Source: Pampus argenteus
Taxonomy: Eukaryota > Chordata > Actinopteri > Scombriformes > Stromateidae
DNA: 64,000 nucleotides
Direction of reading: 5' to 3'
NCBI GenBank assembly: GCA_036937835.1
Contig: CM072879.1
Location: 10,652,001-10,716,000, forward strand
Below the pieces are notes generated by a model. It made no database searches, was not told the DNA's origin, and worked only from the letters and a program-made list of their open reading frames with translations. Shown here piece after piece: positions 59,731-64,000 of this stretch. Numbering within the stretch: position 1 is the stretch's first letter; each line of letters opens with the position of its first letter. The position numbers and the translations under genes are program-made.

Positions 59731-62700
59731 ATGACACTCCGGTCAAAGGTAAGTGACTTGTGTAGCTTTTTGTTCACCGTCGCTTTTCATAAAACTCAGA
59801 GTCAAAACGAGCACTATTGTTAACGGCTAACGTTGCTGGTTTGGTCGACCTCAATCTGCTCAGTTGTAGATACATTAACAACTTTTTAACGGCTGTACAA
59901 GTTGTAATTAATTAATCCGTTACATATCCGGTCATAATGTTATGCAACGTTGCTGAACACTATTTGTATAAGTTGTTACTCGTCTTTATTTTGGACCTGG
60001 ATAACATCAACATGTTGGACATCAAGTGCATAGATCAGACAACTGCAACTAAACAATATTTTCTCCATTAAATTTTTTGGTCTTTAAAGTTTCAGAAACT
60101 CTGTCTTGACCGACAGTCCACAACCCAAATATATTCAGTTTACTACCACAGAAAACAACCAGGAAGTCTTAACATTTATGAAGCTGGGACCAGACTAATC
60201 CCTGCAGCTCTTGACTCTCATTCACAGCCTTTAAATAGTCTCATACAGTCAAAGGCTCTGGGCCCATAATAACAAATGTAGTCTTGATACTTAATTAATT
60301 TACATGTTATTGTTTTGTATCCAACACTATATTAATGAATAGCACGCATAACATTTAAGACATTTTTGTGTGTGTGATTAAACAGACCTAATCAATATGG
60401 AAGTTGAAGGTCACTTTTTCCACTTCACTTTGGTCTATTTGTCCTGCCCCTGAAAAGTTGCACACACCTGAAGTGATAATGGTGACCTTATTTGGTTTAC
60501 CAAGGTAAACTCAAGACAGCCAGTCCATGTTACAAAGGATGTCCACTGAAAGGTGCCCCACCTGGTGTTAAGTGTGGAAATTAAAAATGGTCCAGTAACT
60601 TATATTGTTTATTGTAGCCCTTGTATAATCTGAACAATGAATGAAAGTGCAGCTGAGTTTCTTGTCATTATGTTATCTGCAGCATCCTGTCTGCTGTAAT
60701 TTATACATTCCTAGAAAAACAATGTACACATGGTCGTGTGCGCAGAAAGTGTATTGTTGTCACAGTCAGTAATATTACCTAAATGTCAGTTAAATTCAGA
60801 CTTCTAGTCCTGGGTTGTGAGTGATGTGATATATGACCGCTGTGTCTGCCTGCAGGCTTTGTGTTTCAAGTCCAAGTTCATAACTGCTGAGCTGGCTCAT
60901 CTGTTCAGCCAGTCGGACAGTGAGGAGGAGTTTGAAGGTTTCAGCGATGGTGAGGCCGAAGAGGACGTGGGATGCTTTAACAAGAGACTGAAGACCAAGG
61001 TATGAAACATTCAGGGTTGGCTGTATTGTTGGATGCGAGTGTGTCTGTGTGTGTGTGTGTGCGCTGAATGTTTTTGCATGTTTTTTCTTTCTTCAGATGG
61101 AGTCAGAGGAGGACAGCGATGTGGACACAGCCTTCTACTCTGATGGCGAGGAGGCCCCACCGCAAAAGAGAAGGAGTCTTTTTTTAGTAGCCCTCAGGTG
61201 TGTGTGTATGTATTAATTAGAAAATAAATGAGAAAACATTTGCCCAAACGTTTTTAAATTTAAAAAATAGTAACATCTGATAAATTGTGTCTCAGCATGT
61301 TCATGCCTAAATATCCTTTAAGTCTGTTAGCATTGAGAAAGCTGTGTTTGGATATACTAATATCTGTATAAAAACAAACTAATAGGGCGTAGATTCAGCT
61401 TATTGCTGTGTGCCGGTGTATTTCCACAGCTAGGAAACGCATGCCTATTTAATGACAATTGTTGATTCGCCAATGATTGAACAATGATCTTATTTCAGTC
61501 TTGCTCCTTAGGTTTCCTATCAAACGACTGTCTACCCCCAAACAGGAGCCACAAAAGAAAAATGTCAAAAAGCCAGTCAAAGAAACTCCTCCTTCACAGA
61601 GAGGCAGGCAGATGATGAAGCAGCAGGATGAGGAGGAAGAAGAAGAAAAAGAAAAAGAAGAGGAGCCGGAAGAAGAAAAAGAGGAGGTCCTGTGTCAGAG
61701 CCTCAGGAAACGAGACAAGAACATCCAGGAAAACAAGGCCATGGTAATGAACCCTAACAACCTTTGGTGTGGTGCTAAATACTCTTTCTGTTATTAGCAA
61801 TCTGATATCATTCTTTCCGTTCTTTTTCCATAACAAATTCACATCATTCGGTCCCTCCCTTATCAGATGTCATTTGTCTTCTCTGTTGTTGTCTTTCAGC
61901 TGGCTAAACTGTTTGCTGATCTGAGCACCATGGCTGACCTGACCCTGCCCACCACTCCTCAAGTGAGTGCACACAACACCAGTTTCTCACAAACGCACGT
62001 AACATGCAATATTAAACATCTCTTCAGCTGGGGATGAATAACGTTGTTGTTGTTGTTGTTGTTTACCAAAGACCACAACTTTATTGTGTTTGCTAACTTA
62101 ATCGAGCTGTTGTTTTGTTTACATTAATCATTCTACATGACAGATTATGTGTGCAGATTGTTTCTTTTTTTTTTTACCTTGTTTTTGATCACTAAGAGAG
62201 CTAAATGTATGACTTTATTATATTTATTATATACATTATATTATATACTATATTGCTAGAAGTTGCAGGTATTAACTTAATGGGTCGTTAATATTGCTGT
62301 AAGTGCTATACTTACTCAGATTTCCAGTCTGATCTTAATGTTTTCCTATAGAAACTTAAATAAGTGTACTTTGTAATAATAACTGTAATAATTAGTTAAA
62401 CTGAATTAAAATTAAACGGATTGATTAAATCGAAGTGCTGCTCTCTACAGAAACAGTTGTTTTTTTTTTGTTTTTTTGTTTTTTTTTAACTCTTCTGATC
62501 TGTTTTGATCTTAACTATGCAGAAGAAGAAGCGCACTGCAGACAAGGCAACACCACGGAAACGCAAATTTGAACCAGAGATGGGGTCAGAGAGGAGGAAC
62601 CCGTCCCGTAAGGCCCGTCCTCCCGAGAACTTTGCAGTGGAGGAAAAGATTCAGCCACTCACCCACAGAAGCCCCAGGACTGTAGACGTCAGGAGGCTGG

Positions 62701-63940
62701 TGGAGGTACGCTGTGCAACACACGTGCATACTCTTTAAGATGTGTGCAGTACTATACAGCCAATTGTATTTGTACTGCAATGAAAGGAGAACTGGCTTGA
62801 CAAGAGATTAATATTGAGAATTTCTTTATGACCTATAAACTATGCTGTTAATACAGTAAACACTGCGATACACAATCAGCTCCAATTTTCTCTTATACAC
62901 ACTGACAATCGTTTTGTTTTTATCCAGATATATTTTGTGAGATTTTGTAGAGGCTTCTTTCTATCTTAATAATGGATCATATGACTACTAATGGGATCGC
63001 TTGTAATGACAATCAGAGAATTATCACCCGACTGTATTTCCCTTCAGCTCCACAGAGCTGTTGAGCAGCTTTCAGCTAATTATTTTGTTTTTTTGCAGCC
63101 CACAACTTTACTGTTTTGGTTCACTCTCAGTGCCCTTATCATTTTTGTTATTTCCAGCAGCAGCGAGCAGCAAAAAAGCTCACATTACACTATCTGATGA
63201 CTCTAAATGAACTGTTGCTCTGTACCTGCTGAATAGGCAACTGTTTGCTAACAAGTTCACTATATCAGTGTTTATGAGGTGATAATATGACACTGTTGCG
63301 TTTACATCTTGTTTTGGCCAAATCAAATCAAATTAGTTGTTGTAGGTTTAATGTTAAAATTGAAGATGTTCATTTAAATAATAAATTCATATTTATTTAT
63401 TTATAAATGATAAATGTCTGTTAACTCGCTATTTATTGCCTAATGAGGTAACATGGTGGTGATTGAGCCTATTGCCCAAATATAAAAGTTTGAGTGAGGT
63501 TGAGTAAGATCCAAAATACACCTGCAATTACTGTTTGTAGCCATGTGATGCTGCCAAAGAGAAAAACTGAGATCTTTGAAATTATAAGTTTAACATCTGA
63601 AATGATGTAATTTGTTCACAAAATACACAATTTTAGTCAAGTTTCGACAGAACAAACAAATGGTACTCTTCTACTAGAAATAAATGCAAGTATATTTCCA
63701 TGCATTAAAAATGTATTGTTGACATGGCAATGTCCCGTTTTGTGCTTTCTCAGTTGTATATAAAATCTGTCTGTTGTGATTGGACAGGTGGATGAGGAAC
63801 ATAATGGTGAGAAGCGTAAAAATAGGAAGAGCCAAAGTCGGAGGAGCCAGTATGAGGTGAAATCAGTCGATGAGATCACCAAAGAAGATCTGGACAACAT
63901 AGCGTACCGCAGCAAAGACAAGATCTGGGACAAAGTGAAT
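59731..63940 (+). CDS. CDCA7L: CDCA7L, cell division cycle-associated 7-like (5' part, first 7 exons)
   Basis: Exons 59731-59748, 60856-60999, 61097-61197, 61512-61743, 61900-61962, 62523-62705 and 63788-63940 join in phase to 298 residues. Exon 1 encodes only MTLRSK. Exon 2 carries FKSKFITAELAHLFSQSDSE (human CDCA7L FHSKYFTEELRRIF..DSE). Exons 3-4 give SLFLVALRFPIKRL (human LRVAFQFPTKKL), a highly acidic run, then NIQENKAMLAKLFADLSTM (human NIKENKAMLAQLLAEL). Exon 6 has RRNPSRKARPPENFAVE (human RMNPTRSARPPEKFALE). Exon 7 has DEITKEDLDNIAYRSKDKIW, which precedes the C-terminal CXXC-type zinc-finger domain; that domain lies beyond the window. CDCA7L (R1/JPO2) is a nuclear Myc- and LEDGF-interacting factor. 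Position beside RAPGEF5 favours CDCA7L over its paralogue CDCA7. Confidence 0.92.
59749..60855 (+). other. CDCA7L intron 1
   Basis: A 1.1-kb intron holding a forward copy of repeat family A (60085-60205). No further coding sequence is seen. Confidence 0.7.
60085..60205 (+). repeat. Teleost dispersed repeat (family A), fragment in CDCA7L intron 1
   Basis: The words gacagtccacaacccaaata, tattcagtttactaccacag and catttatgaagctgggacca follow the internal order of family A (compare 21270-21350). Confidence 0.6.
62706..63787 (+). other. CDCA7L intron 6
   Basis: A 1.1-kb AT-rich intron. No repeat family or coding sequence recognised. Confidence 0.6.
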
Positions 63941-64000
63941 GTGAGTCACAACAAGCTTTTGTCAATTCAGTGTTGTTGGTACTATAATATATAATTATGT

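Noticed and set aside
1..64000. CRISPR arrays, phage or bacterial operon features, tRNA and rRNA genes
   Set aside because: None was seen; all real genes are intron-bearing vertebrate genes and no cloverleaf with A/B boxes was recognised by eye.

Overview
The window is nuclear DNA of a ray-finned fish, most likely a percomorph teleost. The genes are split by spliceosomal GT-AG introns, the introns are packed with (GT)n/(CA)n tracts, several interspersed repeats resemble families I know from percomorph genomes, and the predicted interleukin-6 has the length and exon plan of teleost IL-6. Species cannot be named from the sequence alone.

Five protein-coding genes occur in the order FAM126A (+, 3' end only), TOMM7 (+, complete), IL6 (-, complete), RAPGEF5 (+, complete) and CDCA7L (+, 5' part). 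This is the gene order and relative orientation of human 7p15.3 (mirror image), without STEAP1B between IL6 and RAPGEF5. I rebuilt every exon by eye from splice sites, reading phase and family motifs. TOMM7 gives 55 aa from 3 exons, IL6 227 aa from 5 exons, RAPGEF5 892 aa from 26 exons (986 aa with a longer exon 11), and CDCA7L the first 298 aa from 7 exons.

Layout. 1-4.9 kb: FAM126A terminal exons and 3' UTR. 5.8-10.05 kb: TOMM7. 10.4-12.2 kb: IL6, tail-to-tail with TOMM7. 12.2-20.4 kb: intergenic, with a decayed retroelement island near 13.4-14.3 kb and a pyrimidine tract near 16.5 kb. 20.4-57.4 kb: RAPGEF5 with a CpG-rich first exon, long repeat-rich introns in the 5' two thirds and compact exons at the 3' end. 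57.4-59.7 kb: intergenic, with a LINE fragment and an E2F-type site. 59.7-64 kb: CDCA7L, cut by the window edge before its zinc finger.

The genes are not a pathway; they are an old syntenic block. FAM126A works in the PI4KA lipid-kinase complex, TOMM7 in the mitochondrial TOM translocase, IL6 is a secreted cytokine, RAPGEF5 is a Rap exchange factor and CDCA7L is a nuclear transcription/chromatin factor. The most interesting observations are in RNA processing of RAPGEF5: a 100-nt AT-AC (U12-type) intron, a second intron with a perfect U12-like 5' splice site, an intron whose ends carry complementary (AC)n and (GT)n tracts with no pyrimidine tract at the acceptor, and an internal alternative exon matching the human short-isoform N-terminus. 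I found no CRISPR array, operon or other bacterial-type system.
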